Source: Batillaria attramentaria (lineage: Eukaryota; Mollusca; Gastropoda; Batillariidae). From it: 64,000 nucleotides of DNA. Under the pieces are notes generated by a model. It did not search any database. It was given only the letters and a program-made list of their open reading frames with translations, and had not been told where the DNA came from. A program made the translations under genes and the position numbers. Shown in pieces: positions 24,390 through 37,354 of this stretch; position 1 is the stretch's first letter, and each line of letters starts with the position of its first letter. The DNA lies in contig JACVVK020000221.1 of the NCBI GenBank assembly GCA_018292915.2, forward strand, positions 391,001 to 455,000, read 5' to 3'.

Positions 24390-26780
24390 GTTTCTCATCA
24401 GAGCAGCTTTGACTGAATAGTCAGATAAGAGCTACAAGTTCTAGTATGTCAAGGTTATTCTGTTACTGTATTGCATTCCTTCTGAGAGTGTATGCATTCT
24501 CAACTTACACTGCATTATAAATAAAAGAGATATTCTGAATACAGCAGGAAACTTCTAGTGGCTGCATGAGAACCTTTTTTTCTTCTCATTTTTGCAATTG
24601 CTGTACACTTTTCACTCTAAGAAAATATTTTGGTAAAAGGAACTTGGTGTAAACAAAAAACAAGAGAAACAGCGGCAACAGGAATGATGTTCCAGTCAGT
24701 AAGGATGCAATGTATGATAAAGTTTACGTAATGATAATGTTGTCAAAAAAAACACAAACAGTACACCCATGTTTGACATTACTAATGCAGATACATATTT
24801 ACACATTATAATGATTATGCCACCCTCTAACCAGAAGAGCAAAAAAAAAAAAAAAAAAAAGGGCACATGTGTGGATATGCGTAGATTTCCATTCTATGTA
24901 AAATGGCACAGATGATCAAAGATGACACAGGAACAGTGGCATGAAACATGACTGTAAGTCAAAATATATATCCATGTACATGCATTTGAATACAGAAGGA
25001 GGGGGGAAAAAAACCAAACAAACACACACTACAGTTCTTCAGCAAAAATTCTTGACTTATTTGACTGCACAACTACAACTCAAGAAATTAAAAAAATCAC
25101 CATTCATCTGATTCTGAATACCCCCCCCCCCTCCCCCCAAAAAAAGCCCCTGTTATATTTTAAACTAGCAATTAGCTATGCAACTTGTCACTTACAAATT
25201 ACAGTAATTCCATTCCCACCATAGCTGAAAAGGCACTAACAGTAACAACCAAGTCTAAAAGAAAGAACATCCTCGCCAGCTACTCAACAAGCAAATCTGG
25301 TAGACTTGAAAGCAAGACTATAGCAAGAAAATTTACACAATCCTCTAGCTCTTTCAATACCTAACTGCTGCAAGAACATGGGCATTTGATGGTGTATAAT
25401 ACACCTTAATTTTAACCTTGTTAATCGTTACCTTCCCTTTCCACTATTCCCTTTCATAAGCCCTGAAAACTCTCCAGTTTCTATACGTGTATCCGCTTTC
25501 TACCTGACTACGTATTTCACTAATTCACTTTCCTGATCGTGCGCCACAATTCAGGGTGGTTCGCAGCTCACTGAAGTCTTCTAAGTGCCCATGATTTGAA
25601 ACGAACAAACGAAATTGTTCAACTTCAAAGCGATGGACCTTTCTGGGAGCCCGCTAGACAGTCTCGTACCAGTATTTTACTGCAATCCGCAAGTCTTTCC
25701 CTTTGTACTTGTACTCATAACAGTTTATTACCAATCTATCACAAGGGTGTGGAATAAAACACATTCACAACACAGACTTATGACTGGTAACCAGTGCTTT
25801 CTTTGTTATTTAAAATCCTGAGGCCTTGAAAATGTAGTGGTGTTATATCTACTTTCTGACTGAAAAGGTCTAATCTACAAATGAGGTAATAATGACGATA
25901 CAACTGACCCTGCCCACTATTCACTATTTTGCAGAAACAATCATGTTGAGCAAGCATTTCTTCATTTCAAAAGCAAACAAAAAGTTAAGTATACACTTCA
26001 CTGAAATGGTAAACAACTCCAGAAGCAACAAATTTCAATCATAACCTTATTATTCGTCTTACAGACCAAAACATTAGTCATTGAAAATCAAGTATGATAA
26101 ACTACTGTTCTTCAAGTTTGGAAAACAAAAACACCCTCAACCGACAGACAATGAGAATGGAAATAAAACTGAACTTTGCAAACAATAAACTGTTTTGCAA
26201 AAGTCAAATAAAATTGATGAAACTGACTGAGAAAAATACAGAAAAGGAAAGACAAATCTGTGTAAAGAAAAATAACCATGCTTGTGTATATATATGTATG
26301 TACATGCAATACACATGTACACGGCACTTTCAGCCCCCCATTACTACTTTTAAATTATCTTACACTAACACTCAGTGCTGCTAACAGACACAAGCACATT
26401 GCAAAAAAGCTGATTTTTTTTTTTCATAATTAACCCAAAATGTGTGGGTTTCAAAAGAAAGTTGGTCAACTCTTCGAGGGAAATCCAACTTACATGGATA
26501 AAAAAATCACTTCCAAAACTCATGGAAGCATGGAAACTGAACCCAATACCATAGTACCCCAACACTGCTTGTTCCCTTAGTAGTAAACTTTCCTTCCTCT
26601 ACTTAACACCCCGAAGCATCCCCACATGCTTCCCTTGACCAGGGACCCTATGCCGAACCAACATACGCATCAGTGAACGGACAGCTCACAGAGAGAGACA
26701 CTGACAAAAGTTGCACGCGCAGGAGCATTGCTGTGAAACGTAGGACACTAGCAGTAGCAGTTCTGGGCCACATGACATGC

Positions 26781-27553
26781 CTATCTTGGTTGGTGAATGT
26801 GCTGAATCTGGGGAGCACGTGGCTTTGCATGGGTAGGCATTGGCTTGTCGTGGTAGACCTTCACAGCTTCTGGAGGGAAGTCTTTGTCACCCTGCAAACG
26901 AGAAAAAGTAAATTTACGTAAAAGTAAACTCAAAACATAAAGCATCAAACTGCTTTTCTGCGGTACCATGACACTTTTAGTGTTCAGGGCCCGCATGTAG
27001 AAGTCGGGGTTAGGGAGTTTAGCCCCGGGTTAGAGTCTAACCTCGAACTAAACTAGCTCTAGGGTTAAATTTTCTGGGTGTTTCTGTGTTTTACATCAGG
27101 AAGCGGGTCCATTCCAGCAAGGTGCATATGCCGTTGTAGAATAATAATAATAATAATAATTTATTTATATAGCGCTTAATCTACATGGAAGGTAGTTCTA
27201 AGAAGGATTTTTGTCTTTCTTTCTTCGCTTTCTTTTTTATTTAATTTTGTTTTGGGGTTTCTTTTGTCCTAGTCTGGGTTTGACCTGTAGCCGTGGGTTA
27301 AATTAACCTCTAGTTTTACATACGGGCCCTGGGCTTGAAATGGTCCATGATCCAAAAGGAGGAAAGGTTTGTAGCATTTTATGAGTGTCAAGTCAAGTCA
27401 AGTCAAGTCAAGTCAAAACACTTTATTTATCCCACAAGGGGCAATTCATCTTCGGACGGGCTCAATAACTCATTATGACAAAATATTATAAAAGATATAA
27501 GAGCATATTAAAATCAAATAATTAAAAAAAAGAAGAAGTTCAGATTATTAACC

Positions 27554-27598
<45 letters not shown>

Positions 27599-30010
27599 CG
27601 TATTTATCACAGATTGTTCAGTAGACGGACGGCAACGGGAACAAATGAAAGTTGTTGTAGACACGCTAAGCTAGGGATGTCCGGTTGCATGCTCCTCCAA
27701 TTTGCTTTTAATTAGGACTAAAACCTGTGCAGTTTGGTGCATGTTGTCATGATTTTAAAAGGTTCACAGAAGGAAACACTTTTGTTTGGAGGGCAATTTT
27801 TAAAAAAAGAAAAGAAAAAAAAAAGACAATTTGGTGCATTTTGGTATGATTTTATGTGCTTCACTCCCTTCAGAGGAGGAAACACATTTTTGGGGGGAGG
27901 AAAATTTTTAGCCAAAGGTGGAAATCTGCCAAAAGGTGGAAGATTTTAAGCCCTGAGTATTTTAAAAAAACAAAAAAAAACCCCACTAAATCAATGTTTA
28001 ATACTAATAGGCCTCAATGAAGCCAAATCTAGTTTGGAACAGTTTTGCTTGTGAGTGTGCCTGTGCACTCGAAATACACTATCTTGATGATTTAGAAGAG
28101 CTCTATTTGACGGCCAGATGGAACGCAGAAGAAGAAGAAGAAGAGCTCTAAATGCTGTTTACACACTGCGTGAGCAGTAAACATTCAAATTCTACGACTG
28201 AGCGACTGGCTTGCCAACAAGACCCTCGCTTGGTATGTTAACTGTGTCAATTGTTTAAAAAATTATAGGATAGGTATTGGGTGGTGCTGCACCGCACCTC
28301 CCCCGGGGGAAGCAGCCCGAATTTCCCGAAAGGGATAATAAAGCAGTTAAAAAAAAAAAGAAAAAAAGTGCACCCTTCTGTTGGCTCAATGCCAGAATTT
28401 GAGATGCGGTCACTGTGCAGTTGTATGCGTGGTGTGATGCTAGACATCACCAAAACAGCTCACAACGATCTGTGAGAATGAAAATCGTAAAATATCTAGG
28501 GCCTTTAAAACAATGATTTTTAAAAAAGAATAAAATCATGACTATTTGAAAAATTAACAAAAATACCCTACCTTCTAAAAACCAATAACCTCCCCCACCC
28601 ACCCACAACACTCAAAGTTTGAGTCAGACATCAGCAGATAACATGTGATCCCATTTTTTAAACCCCAATTGCCAAGGACCACGTCATTCTAAGGGTGACC
28701 TGTAAAATGGTTCATTTTGACAAGTGTAGTTTATCAGAGCCCTAGCTAACAGCACTAGAACATCTTGTACCTTTGTAACAGCTCCTGATACGACAGCACT
28801 TGAGTGGTGTTTATCAGTCTTGGGAGGGCTGAAAAAAAGAACACGATATCTTCATCAAGTATTCCTGCACTGAGTCTGACTGACACAGCCACTGACTAGT
28901 TACACTGTACTCTTGTCAACACCAGAAATATAGTTTATACACTGTGCACTGTGCAGGCATGAGTTTTCCCACTCTGCAGAAAAGAGGAAAACAGCCCGTT
29001 TTAAAAAAACAAAAAGAGGAAATGGCACTGATGTCACGTGCTCCTCTAAACCAACAACCAGGGGGTGGGTGAGGGTATTGAATCAAAAGAAAGTAGGCAG
29101 CAGCGGCGAAGGAGTACTCCTCAAACCCAACCTTTTGGGGGGTGTGGGGGTGTATGTGGGTGTGGGTGTGTGTGTGTATGGGGGGGGGGGGGGGGGCTCA
29201 ACTCAACAACAGTGCCAGAAACCGGCCAAAAGGCTAAAAAAAAAAAATTCATGATACATCAACGATACATAATACTGATAAACTGTCCTGCTTGTCACAC
29301 TCAGCAGAATGGTGGTAAAAAAAAAAAAAAAAAAAAGCAATGGAAACTGGCAAAAATTCTGCTGATTGGCTGAAAAACAACTCATGCCTGACTGTGTTTT
29401 TAGGTCCTCTAACTAACTCAGTCACAACAATTCTGGACAAATGTCTACCCTTTTGTTGTCATTCAGGACACTTTGAATACAATTCCCATGCGCTCATTGC
29501 TTTAGTTTATATTTGCATACACTGCATAGCTTATATATACTGCACCTGCTTCCAAACTCCTCCTCTTCTTCTTGTGTTAATGCAGGTTGCTCAGGCTTCT
29601 CTGGCTCTTTTTTGTGCTGGACAATCCGCATACCACCAACTTTCACTGCAAAGGAATCAGTATGCACTAAATAAAATTTCTGCAACGGGTCGCATTTAAT
29701 CCTTATGTTTACCAACATACCAGCTTCAAACTGGCAACCCCACGATGGCAGTTTATCCAAACTGCTGACCTTATTGTCTATCATACGAGCCAAAGTTATT
29801 AACAACTGGTGAACTACGCTTCAACCTTGCATAAATGTGCCAGCTGTTGTTTTTCTGTGATTGTGTGTACCACATGTCAAGTTTTTCTACGCATTTCTTC
29901 AGATCATTGTCCCCATTTACAAACTGTAAATTAAGAAGGCAAGTTGTACCTGCAGGAGGATGGCCACCCTTGAGATCCGCAACAGCACTTGCATCCTCGT
30001 TAGACGCCAT
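26781..30010 (-). CDS. DAP1: Death-associated protein 1 orthologue, complete, 4 exons, 109 aa
   Basis: Exons 30010-29950, 29645-29546, 28828-28771 and 26891-26781 (TAG stop) total 330 nt with phases joining throughout. The protein starts MASNEDASAVADLKGGHPPA and contains VKVGGMRIVQ (21-30), an acidic EEEEEF stretch, SPPK (54-57), GDKDFPPEAVKV (74-85) and a C-terminal QHIHQPR. Order, spacing and length (human protein 102 aa) match DAP1. By family knowledge it is a small disordered cytosolic protein that restrains autophagy as an mTOR substrate. DAP1/DAPL1 tails have been found in the exit tunnel of dormant ribosomes in eggs, and the conserved C-terminal QHI.QPR is that tail. The Ser in SPPK fits one mTOR site; Ser3 is not followed by Pro as it is in human. 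It is head to head with CWC25. Confidence 0.95.
26985..27334 (+). mobile_element. MITE family C, copy 2, in DAP1 intron 3
   Basis: CAGGGCCCGCATGTAGAAGT at the left and CATACGGGCCCTGG at the right. The internal GTTAGGGAGTTTAGCCCCGG and GGAAGCGGGTCCATTCCAGC match copies at 6.1 and 56.7 kb. A (TAA)n plus TTTATTTATATAGCGCTTAA piece at about 27141-27195 is inserted relative to copy 3. Confidence 0.82.
27386..27445 (-). mobile_element. Retroelement 3' tail with (GTCAA)n
   Basis: GTCAAGTCAAGTCAAGTCAA followed by ACACTTTATTTATCCCACAA is the reverse complement of a TGGGATAAATAAAGTG plus (TTGAC)n 3' end. This is the form common to CR1/RTE-type LINE tails. Confidence 0.6.
27559..27596. repeat. (CA)n microsatellite
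   Basis: Pure (CA)n in DAP1 intron 3. Confidence 0.95.
28300..28360 (+). mobile_element. Retroelement 3' tail (GGGATAATAAAG type)
   Basis: AATTTCCCGAAAGGGATAAT AAAG followed by an A-rich tail resembles the tail at 43435-43492 (AATTTCCCTCTGGGATAATA AAG). It lies in DAP1 intron 3. Confidence 0.55.
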
Positions 30011-31342
30011 TTTTCAGTGCAGATGTTTGTTTTTGTTGTATTTCAACGCAACACTACAGTAACACGCGTTCCAGTTTTGCTTTTCCACTTGCCAACTCAA
30101 CCGCGAATATGCATACGTCATGAAATAATGGGCACTTTAGCGGATGTGACGTAGTTCGGCATCGCTCTCCTTCTCGGCTACGTTACACAGATGCAAATCT
30201 GGAGGAAAACGCTATATATTCCTCTTACACGTAACGCTGCAGATGACACCCTAGAAATGCTTTAAAATTCACCAAAAAATTCACAAAAATCAGGCAGCCA
30301 TGGACTCATGCGTAGAGGAAATTTAAACAACTTCCAATATTCCGTTTTTTGGCAATGTTGGCAGCGACCACGACCACATACCCCCTCATTCCACGGTCGT
30401 CTGCTGGCTCCTGTGCCAGCCGCGCATGAATACAAATAGTCCACAAGCCAGCCTCATTTTTCCCTAATTTTACTATTACCTGGCATGAAACTTGTTTACA
30501 AAGCCAACAAAAAGCACCAGATTGCCATATTTTACTATGCACACAAATTTTAAAAGGGGCAAAGATTTTATACTATATTTAGCCGAGTGCTTACAACATG
30601 CCCCGGAAGCTAATACCGTCCGCGTAGCCTTTGCCTTCACGCTACCAACGTTGTATCGTGTCTGAGGTAATTTCATCCGATTTACAAACCCTTTCTCTAT
30701 TTTATCAAAGACTGAGGCATAAGAAAACCTGTGCATCCACGCATCCTCATAAAACTTCACGAAGAGCCGGCTGTTAGGCACTGAGGTTCTCAAACCAGGG
30801 TAACCCTTGGGGGTCCACGATACCGCACATGTATGTATGTCACCGTCAGTGACAGTCCTAACGACGTTAGTAAATTATGTTGAAACCCAAAATCCGATTT
30901 GACTGAGCTCTGTCGTTGGCATAAAGCGACAGAGGTCTATGTTTAGACGGTAAACTGATTCAACTCAGGCATGGTTTCGCTTTCCATTTTCAATATGTAT
31001 TTATTTTTATAAGTTATATAAGATTTATTTATTGATCAAAACCACTTTAAATTTCTAAATCAAAACCCTAAAATGCCCATTAGCATTCATGATTAAACTT
31101 ATCAAGGAGGTGCAGTCAGACCTTTGGCCAAGAAAAACCAACAGTCTTTCAACTGTTTCATCCACAAATTTAACTTCTTGAAGATGCAGGCACCACCTAT
31201 TGTGACTCTAAGCAGAGCAGTGCTGATCTGATTCTGTTTTTCAGTTTTACATGCAGGTAAACTGGAAATACCGTACAGCCAGCTGAGTGGGAGATAAGAC
31301 TACTACGACTAAGAGCAGCTTGGAAGCCAGTTTGCAATCACA
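30011..31342. promoter_or_regulatory. Shared 5' region between DAP1 (-) and CWC25 (+)
   Basis: The start codons are 1.33 kb apart and divergent. The DAP1-proximal 250 bp contains TGACGT (CRE half-site) at 30147-30152. No TATA box was assigned. A minus-strand frame at 30476-30793 has mixed composition but no recognisable family or proven splice sites. Nothing else was supported here. Confidence 0.4.
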
Positions 31343-34300
31343 ATGGACAAGGTTGACGCAGACGAAAAGAAGAAAATGTTTGACCTGATGAAAGACAGGG
31401 AGTAAGTACAGCAAACTTGTCTCTGTATGACAAGTGTAGTGGCTGGACTAAAGTACAGTGTATGTCACCGTGCACAGTAATCAGTTCATATACTTGGATC
31501 AAAATGGAATATTCGACTGAAAATTTTTCATGCTTTGCTCTATTGATTCATGGTTACAAGCTTCGAATGTTCGATGCTAGTCGAACATTTTGCTGCAGGT
31601 ATTTCACTGGTTTCACAGTTGCAACTTACAAGAACTGGCCCCTTATGTTTTTTGGTTGGTTGAACTTGTTTTGGGGTTAATGTCCATTTCCACCACATAG
31701 GGCAATACAGTGCATCAAAAACAGGGCAAGGGGGGAAAAGCCAGCACAGAGTTTGGGCTCCCAGCCGGGATTGGAACTCACATCCCAGCATAGGCAGTAG
31801 TAGTAGTATTGACTTACCACCAGGTAACCACTATATCACAGATCACTCACCTGGCTTGATGTTTTACTTACCGCTAGTAACGCAGAATTGGATTTGTAAA
31901 ACTCTGCACTATCGTCGACGATGAGATACTCACACTAGTCACAGGGATGGATTTACTCAAAAATGCCAATGAGACATTGTCTCCTTGACCAGTCATTTTT
32001 ATGAGACATTTTCATTTTCTATGTGACAGTCAAGTTCACCCGTATCTACTATCACTCTGTCACATGTCTGTGCCGAGAACCTGTTCCTAAGTGCAGTGAC
32101 GTTCAGGTTCTGAAAGCCTCATCACTAAAATTAGATTAGTGTAACAGACTCTATGACTGACACGGACAGCGCATCTCTGCTTCGCGTTGTCTGGTGTGCT
32201 TGTGATGTCATGTTCGTGAACATATGACGCATTTTGCGAAATTTCTATGCGACATTTTATCAAAATATGAGACATAGTTGCACGGCGCGTGAGAAAATCG
32301 ATCCCTGTACTCAATTTGGTGTTGTGTGCAGGCTGGGGGGGAACATGGACTGGATGTATCGTGGACACAAGATCGACACAGAAGATTACCTGCTGGGAAA
32401 GAGTGTGGACAAAATGATCACTGGTGAACCCACAGCCACGGAGGAGAGTACAGGTATGTGTTTTGCTCTGGGTTGTTTATTTGACACTGTATTTAAATTT
32501 AAAGTTTGCAGTGCATAACCTATCCTTAGACTACAGTAAATGTCCAATTTTTCTGCATGTTGCGATCTTCTTTTCGTTTATAGCATTATTTTGTAGCTTT
32601 CAACTAAATATCATGAAACAGGCTACAGCCATGTTTTGCTCTTTGTAGTCATGTTCCTCCTCCGTTTGGATCTGTTTCTCATCTCCTCAAAAATTCTGTC
32701 AGGTGGAGTTGGGTCACTGATCAGCGAGCGGATCAAGGCGAACGTTGCTTTGGATATGCAGGCAAAGATGAGGGAAGATCCCCTTTTTGCCATCAGGTAA
32801 CTTCATGGTTGACACTCATGCAACTAGACATCTGCCCCATGCAATTTATTTTCTTTTTTTTCTTCTTGGGTTTTTTTTTTTTTTTTCCCTTGGTGTTCAT
32901 AATTATTTATAAAGATTTTCTGACATGTGCCTTTTGGTTCAGGGCACACTAGCGCTGTTACCAACATTGAATCTGAAGGTGGATATTGCCTCCCTTAGTT
33001 GTGTAATCTTTGGACAGGAGCTCATAGTGCTTTGCTAATTCTGTGCTTGATGCATTCTTCCGTTTACCAAGGTATAGGATGTATATATATTATGTGTTGC
33101 AGGAGAAAAGAAGAAGACGCAAGGAAACGCTTGCTGGAGAATCCTGTCAAAATGAAGCAGCTTCAAAAGCTGGTACAGTGCTCCAACCTCATGCCACGTC
33201 CACTCCCCTCCCCCAGTCCCTACCCCCACACCCAAAAGACAGCAACAAACAAACAAAACAACTAACTGCATTTGTATTGCTGCGTGTTACTATAGTGGGA
33301 TTACTGTAACGGCCAAGAAGCTCATGGAAGCTTCATAATGTGTAAGAACACTTAAACAAAGAAAAGGAATTGCACACAACTTTTGAATGAATGCACACAT
33401 CAGTCAGTCATGTTACATAACTAACCATTATTATAACTCAGCTGTGACTGCAATGCTGCTTAGTCTGGACATTCACATGCATCTGTTTGGGTTGTTTTTT
33501 TTTTTGTCCCAGGTTGAGCAGCAGCAGAGGACCAAAGCTCAGTCCAAAAAGGACAAGAAAGAGAAGAAGAAGAAGAAGAAAAAACACAGAGGAAGCGACA
33601 GTGACTCTTCAGAAAGCGAGGGGGATTTAGTCAACAAATACTTATCAATTCTCACACAGAAACAGAAGTCCGGGGGATCTGGTGATACTCGCGATGCAAA
33701 GCAGCACCACGGCAGCAAGCAGAAGACTGGAGGAGAGAAACATTCAGATTGGACACACAGTAGAGACAGAGAAAGTAGTCGAGCACAGTCAAGAGATGTG
33801 AGAGATGAAAGACGTGCAAGACGGTTCAGTGGTGATAGAGACAGGTCTCGGCCTAGGAACGTGGACAGAAGGAGACAGTCCCCAAGTCCCAGTAGAGAAA
33901 GGCGGAAACGAAAGGACAGTTCTGAGGATTCTGAAAATGAGGATCGCCACATACACACGTCAAGAAGAGGGGACAGCAGTGATGAGGAGGTGTCCAAACG
34001 TGTCTATGGACTAATTGTGAGTTCTGTGTTTGGATTTAAATGCAGTAGTCACAGTTGGTTTAAATCCTCTATGTTCGTAATGAGTCAGGAGCCGCTTAAA
34101 AAGCTCAAAATTAGGCTGTTTGCCAAATGAAGAGATTTTCCATTTGGCCATTGTGACCATTTTCATGACTTTGTGGCTTCTAATATTAGAGAAGTATGAA
34201 TTTCTTTCTACACTTCATTCTAGTACAACAGTTCAGTGGAAAAAAAAGTCTCTAAAAATAGCCACCAATCGGCGCCGTCTAGTTGGTCCTCAGTCCGTAA

Positions 34301-36564
34301 CCTAATAACATTGGCTGGGAGGGGGAGGGGGGGGGGGTGTCAGTGAGATGGCACTCTAATATACATACTGTTGATTCACTTGCTGAACTAGATATGACTG
34401 ACGATTATTATTGCGCTTGCAAGGTTTGGTGATGCGCTGGCAATATCCTCTTTCCACAATTTGACCCCCCAGTAATCAGTTGTTGGTCTCTTCTTCCACT
34501 TCATTTGCACTGTGTGTGTGTGTCAGTGTGTGTGTGCGCGCGCACACATGCGCATGATACATGCTTGTATTCTTTCTCTCTCTCTCTCTCTCTCGCAGTT
34601 CAATTCATAAAATAAACTTCTTGCATTTCAGAAGAGTGTTAGACACAACACAGCACCATCTGAACCACCTCCTGCCAGCACAAAGGACAGATCAAGAGGT
34701 GCAAGACGCTCAAGGACCAGTTCAAGGTCATCGTCATCAGGGTCAAGGTCACCGAGACCAAGGAGGAAAGGGTCCCAGAGAGGTCATTCACCTCCAAGAG
34801 CATCAAAATCAATTCAGGCTCGGTCACCACCTCGTCGACAGAGGTCAAGATCTCCAGCCAAAAGAAAGAGATCACGGACACCACCAGTGAAACGAAGATC
34901 AAGGTCACCTCCTAAGAAGTAGGTTCTCTAAATACCATATTCAAAGATGCCAAGGTCTTTGCTCAAGGCACAGTTGCACTTGTGAGTGCACCTGTTTGCT
35001 CAAAATTGTCTTGTTTTCAATTCACTGATGTCAACTGGCTGTGCAAACGAGAACTGCAGTGTCCCAAACCTGTCTCTTTGCTGATGCAGAGCTGTTCATC
35101 TCACATCCCTGCTTCTGCTCAGAACTGTTTGTGAGCCTAAGTACATGTATGTCAAGAGAGAGAGAGAGAGAGAGAGCCTGTTAAAAACAAGAAAAAAAAA
35201 TGTCAGAAAGCCTGAATTAAAACTTTTGGAGTGCTGCATGAAAAATGGTCATTTAAATTTATACAATTTTTTTTTTTTTTTTAAACCAAGATGTACACGT
35301 ACCACAAATATACCATTCTCTGGATTGGAATTTCTCTGTACACAGCAAGCTGACAGCAGAAGAGCGAGAGAAGAAGCTACAGGAGATGATGGACAACGCC
35401 AAGTGGCGAGAAGAGCAGCGAACCAAGAATGTGCAGCGGTACAAACAAGAGGAGGATCGTGAAGCCGGTCAGTTGACATCACGGAGCAAGGCTAATTTCC
35501 TCAGGTGAGCTAAAAACAAAGAACAGCTGAGGGATGCATGTATTTCTCCCTTATGTTTCATTTTTTAAAAATTTTTTTAGTTTTCGGTGTCTCATGCTTT
35601 GTCAGAAGCTTTTCCTGTGCTTGTTAGTGAAGAGAAAAATGAACACTTATCCCTTCAGCAACCCATACTCATCCCCTACCATCCAAAAACCCATGAACGC
35701 GTAGGAGTTAGTTTCCTCTTGTAAATCATTTGGTTCGCTTGCTGCCATTTATCATGTGGTTCACCAATTGTCTAAAAGGACCCAAAGCACATTATTGCAT
35801 TCTGCCGTATCTATATGTTAGATTCATTTTGTTGTTACAGTGTATATGATGGCATGTATGACTATTTATATTGTAATCAGCCAATGTGTATTCATCTATG
35901 CTGTGTCATGAATTTGCAGGGGGTTGTATGTCAAGGTTTGGTGCCTCTGCGATCTTTGTGGGACATACTTTATGATGTCATGTATGACTGCTTTTATTGT
36001 AATTGGCCAATGTGTAATAATAATAATGAGTATTGTATAGGCGCTTTACCTAATTTCATGAATCGGCTCAAAGCGCCGCGAACTGAACCCAGCACGCACG
36101 CTCACGTGAATCACACGCATTCTCTCACACACTGGACATAAACACATTACAGTCACGTGGTGCGAAGGGTCAGCTCAGCTATTTAAGTTTCGGAATTTAG
36201 AATTGCATTTATTTTTCAAATTTGGTGGGCTGAACATTGCCAAAGCAGAGGGGGAGGAAGCCGGAGTACCCGGAGAGAACCCCCGACGATCGGTCCGAAT
36301 GAGTGTACGCTTTGTCAGGAACTGCTGGGGTTGCATTTTTAAGATGAGGTATGTTTATGTTCATTGTGGAACATGCATTATTTTTATTTGCAGTTTATTT
36401 CCATTTCTGAATACTCTGACTTTACGATATCACCTTGCTTTGCTTGCAGTTCAATGATGGCAGAGCACGCGTCCTCAAGTTCTGTGGAAGACAGACTGAA
36501 GAGGAACAAGTACAACATTCAGCGGACAAGAGCTGCATTGGACAAGAACTTTACAAAACAGTAA
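31343..36564 (+). CDS. CWC25: CWC25-like spliceosome-associated protein, 8 exons, 469 aa as read
   Basis: Exons 31343-31401, 32332-32453, 32703-32796, 33103-33172, 33513-34016, 34632-34918, 35346-35504 and 36450-36564 (TAA) total 1410 nt, all in phase. Conserved blocks in family order are MDWMYRG (25-31), TEDYLLGKSVDK, KMREDPLFAIRRKEED, NPVKMKQLQKL, a Lys-rich run and Arg/Ser-rich exons 5-6, then MMDNAKWREEQRTKN and the C-terminal SSSSVEDRLKRNKYNIQRT. By family knowledge CWC25 joins the spliceosome for the first transesterification and sits near the branch helix. The oddity is exon 1, which gives MDKVDADEKKKMFDLMKDRE; the usual N-terminal SWHP-type Cir_N segment (~50 residues) is not found in the 1.3 kb upstream. 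The start may lie in an unseen exon, be an alternative promoter, or be truly shortened. AATAAA at 36882-36887 could be the poly(A) signal. Confidence 0.9.
31660..31800 (-). mobile_element. Old, diverged SINE family A copy
   Basis: GTTAATGTCCATTTCCACCA CATAGGG..CAGGGCAAGG and GCCAGCACAGAGTTTGGGCT..CCAGCCGGGATTGGAACTCA follow the SINE A order with many changes. It lies in CWC25 intron 1. Confidence 0.7.
36017..36320 (-). mobile_element. SINE family B, partial, in CWC25 intron 7
   Basis: Reverse complement of the SINE B 3' two thirds: GTATAGGCGCTTTACCTAAT, CAAAGCGCCGCGAACTGAAC, CACGTGAATCACACGCATTC and AGCCGGAGTACCCGGAGAGA. The tRNA-like head is truncated near 36320. Confidence 0.88.
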
Positions 36565-36809
36565 AGCTGATGCTGTGCTGCTAGCTTGCGTTGGATTTTT
36601 TACAAGTGCTGGACATAATGTTGCGACTGGTGTGGGGCTATGTGGCAGTTGAACCTCAGCTACAAAGGAAAAAAAAAAAAAACTAGAACGAAATGAAAGA
36701 GGAGATGTCAGAGTACTTGTACACTGTTAGTATATATGTACACAATGGTGTATTTTTATATTTTATTCATGTAAATACTGATCAATATGTGTTGTGGGCC
36801 GCACTGGCT

Positions 36810-36870
36810 CTAGACGCTGACTTATGTGGTGGAAAAGGACATCAAACTCCCAAACACCCACCCCCACCCT
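36810..36870 (+). mobile_element. SINE family A 3' fragment in the CWC25 3' flank
   Basis: TATGTGGTGGAAAAGGACAT CAAACTCCCAAACACCCACC matches the last ~50 bp of SINE A. It precedes the candidate poly(A) signal at 36882, so it may lie in the 3' UTR. Confidence 0.8.
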
Positions 36871-37169
36871 CTAAACGCTGAAATAAAAAATGCCCCTAAG
36901 CTAGACTTTTACAAATGTCTCTTTTACCTTTTTATTTTCATTTCTTTTTAGAGTAATTGTGAAGTTTATTCTCTTTCCGTGCAAGTAAATGTAGCTGATT
37001 TACCAAGAAAAGGCATTGTCGGTTTTATCAAATACATAGGTATACATGAATGTAAGTGGAAGCACCCTGAAATGTGCAGTATGATTTACACACAGGCAAC
37101 AACACACACACTCACGGCATGCTGACAAATACTGAAGCCATGTGATAATGCAAATGTACTTCATCCCTT

Positions 37170-37170
<1 letters not shown>

Positions 37171-37217
<47 letters not shown>

Positions 37218-37224
37218 GCGCGCA
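37171..37224. repeat. (CA)n/(CG)n microsatellite 3' of the C1q gene
   Basis: (CA)n ending in a CGCG run. It lies between the convergent CWC25 and C1q 3' ends. Confidence 0.95.
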
Positions 37225-37354
37225 CTTTCTCCAATTTCTCTGCTTTTAAAAATTTTATTTTAAAAAAATATCGTTTTGGTGTAGCAACGGCAAGTTGCAA
37301 AAAGGCCATCGTGACTCTAACTTTTACCGTTATCAAATAAAGGAATTGCAACTG

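Larger units (their letters stand above)
22191..26780. other. Interval between gasdermin start and DAP1 stop
   Basis: The left part is the gasdermin 5' flank, with an 18-bp perfect hairpin (22408-22450), CCCCCTGCGTGAGTG direct repeats (22556-22612) and a T/G low-complexity run. A (GT)n and retroelement tail are at 23132-23240 and a SINE A at 24228-24389. 24.4-26.78 kb is AT-rich without repeats that I recognise and may be DAP1 3' UTR. No coding exon was identified. Confidence 0.6.

Noticed and set aside
30476..30793. 105-residue minus-strand frame upstream of DAP1
   Set aside because: Composition is not low-complexity, but no family, start context or splice partner could be identified. It is noted within the intergenic entry only.
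33539..33997. 152-residue Ser/Leu-rich minus frame
   Set aside because: Shadow of the Arg/Ser-rich CWC25 exon 5.
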